Source: Clostridiales bacterium (GTDB taxonomy: Bacteria > Bacillota > Clostridia > Oscillospirales > Oscillospiraceae). From it: a DNA stretch of 5,055 nt. Shown one piece after another: positions 4,216 to 5,055 of this stretch. A program made the translations under genes and the position numbers. Position 1 is the stretch's first letter, and each line of letters opens with the position of its first letter. The notes under the pieces are model-generated. The model did no database searches. It was given only the letters and a program-made list of their open reading frames with translations, and was not told the origin of the DNA. Location: positions 1-5,055 of the forward strand of contig JAJBTD010000071.1 of assembly GCA_020861055.1 (NCBI GenBank), given 5' to 3'.

Positions 4216-5026
4216 ATGCCCCGCCCTCACCGTTTGGCATAAAAGGTGAAGTTTGTGACATGGGTAAAAGGACTTGTTTCTGTGGGCCGGTTTGATGGAA
4301 AGCGGCTAATATCCTTAACCCTTCCCCGCTCTTTGTGTGAAGACGGAGCATCATGGGGTTGTCCGGAGTCGTTGCCCTTGATACACTGAAGTATAGCCAA
4401 TTACAGCGAATGGTGTCATCTAGTTTGCCTTCCCCTCCATTTTGCATGAAAATTGAATCGCTTGTGACCTCAAATTCAACATCAGCTATAGCATTTTCGA
4501 TTGCTATAATGTATTGAGATGTTGGCTCCATAAAATATATAGGGTGAAAAATCACGTTACAGTCTGATGCGGATTTCCAATGAACTTCACATAATAGATT
4601 GCAAAAGGGTTTATTCGGTGCCACATAAGTATTTCTTCCTTCGATTATGTCATACATTTGGCGCAGTGCTACATCAATACCTACAGTGTAAGCATCTATA
4701 TAGCAGGACTGAGCAAGGACGCTCGGCATCTCGCACGGCTGAACCCTAACAGAGATGAACTTAATATCATGACCCTTTGCTGCCTTATACAATGCATTTT
4801 GCCATTCCAGCTTCACCATATTGCTTTTAAGGCTTGCTTCGGTTACGAAAAAGAAAAAGAAATTGGCTGAATCCAGCCCTTCGCTCATCTTGTCGATGAT
4901 TCCATCGCCAGGCTGGATTGCCCATTCATCGTAAAACACGTTTTTTCGTCCATACGCATCTGCAATCTTAGACGAGAAATGGCGAACCAACTCTTGATCT
5001 GTATGGGTATAGCTGATAAAAATCAT
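4214..5026 (-). CDS. TIR-domain protein with unassigned C-terminal region (candidate defence effector)
   Basis: A 270-residue protein with an N-terminal TIR domain (about 1-130): IFISYTHTD (2-10) is the first strand and AA-loop motif, FYDEWAIQPGD (31-41) matches the BB-loop region, and SLKSNMVKLEW (65-75) matches the alpha-C motif with Glu74 in the catalytic-glutamate position. Bacterial TIR domains of this type are often NAD+ hydrolases or cyclases that make ADP-ribose signals in anti-phage systems. Residues 130-270 are not recognised; they appear beta-rich without membrane segments or obvious repeats and could sense a trigger or bind a partner. ATG 5026 has AGAAGG seven bases upstream, and an AT-rich promoter-like stretch begins at the window edge. 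The gene is visibly more AT-rich than its neighbours, which suggests separate acquisition. It converges on hicAB. Genes upstream of it lie outside the window, so any system membership (for example Thoeris-like) is unproven. Confidence 0.8.
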   Translation of the reverse strand: MIFISYTHTDQELVRHFSSKIADAYGRKNVFYDEWAIQPGDGIIDKMSEGLDSANFFFFFVTEASLKSNMVKLEWQNALYKAAKGHDIKFISVRVQPCEMPSVLAQSCYIDAYTVGIDVALRQMYDIIEGRNTYVAPNKPFCNLLCEVHWKSASDCNVIFHPIYFMEPTSQYIIAIENAIADVEFEVTSDSIFMQNGGEGKLDDTIRCNWLYFSVSRATTPDNPMMLRLHTKSGEGLRILAAFHQTGPQKQVLLPMSQTSPFMPNGEGGA

Positions 5027-5055
5027 ATTATCGCCTTCTTTCGATTATTTATACC

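Overview
The window looks like part of a Gram-positive anaerobe genome, most likely a fairly GC-rich gut Clostridia relative (Oscillospiraceae-like). The pointers are strong AGGAGG-type ribosome sites, near-consensus sigma-A promoters (TTGACA-17-TATAAT), many Rho-independent terminators, and the protein families present. The taxonomic guess is inference, not a measured result.

Layout. (1) Positions 1-1433 look like host chromosome: an NCS2-family xanthine/uracil-type permease on the minus strand. It has a perfect-consensus promoter, a ~140-nt leader with a hairpin plus U-rich tract, and a 14-bp inverted repeat just upstream of the promoter. The permease is cut at codon ~347, inside its TM10 signature, where the DNA changes to an AT-rich tract of three degenerate heptamers (bases 21-41). 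(2) At 1434-1480 lies the 3' half of a tRNA-Arg(ACG) gene on the minus strand: anticodon arm, variable loop, T arm and acceptor 3' strand, followed by its terminator. The D arm and 5' half are missing. (3) A tyrosine integrase (1554-2621, minus) abuts this fragment. The simplest reading is that the fragment is one attachment-site junction of an element integrated into tRNA-Arg, which extends rightward beyond the window. (4) The visible cargo is a run of toxin-antitoxin and defence-type genes: a single-chain MNT nucleotidyltransferase + HI0074/HepT-like HEPN fusion (minus), a hicAB toxin-antitoxin operon (plus) with its own promoter, putative operator and terminator, and a TIR-domain protein with an unassigned C-terminal region (minus). 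The TIR gene is visibly more AT-rich than its neighbours and starts 29 bases from the right edge.

How the parts relate. The 8-mer GGGTAGTA occurs on both sides of the integrase gene, twice as direct repeats beside the att fragment and twice as an inverted pair upstream of int. These may be arm-type integrase sites. The inverted pair is also the first hairpin of a possible ~76-nt plus-strand RNA with an extended -10 promoter and a strong terminator. Three plus-strand terminators (2707-2743, 3441-3474, 4179-4215) separate the cargo modules. The most interesting points are the fused toxin/antitoxin protein with an RX4HXY motif, the TIR protein whose operon partner may lie just beyond the right edge, and the integrase-flanking repeat/RNA structure.
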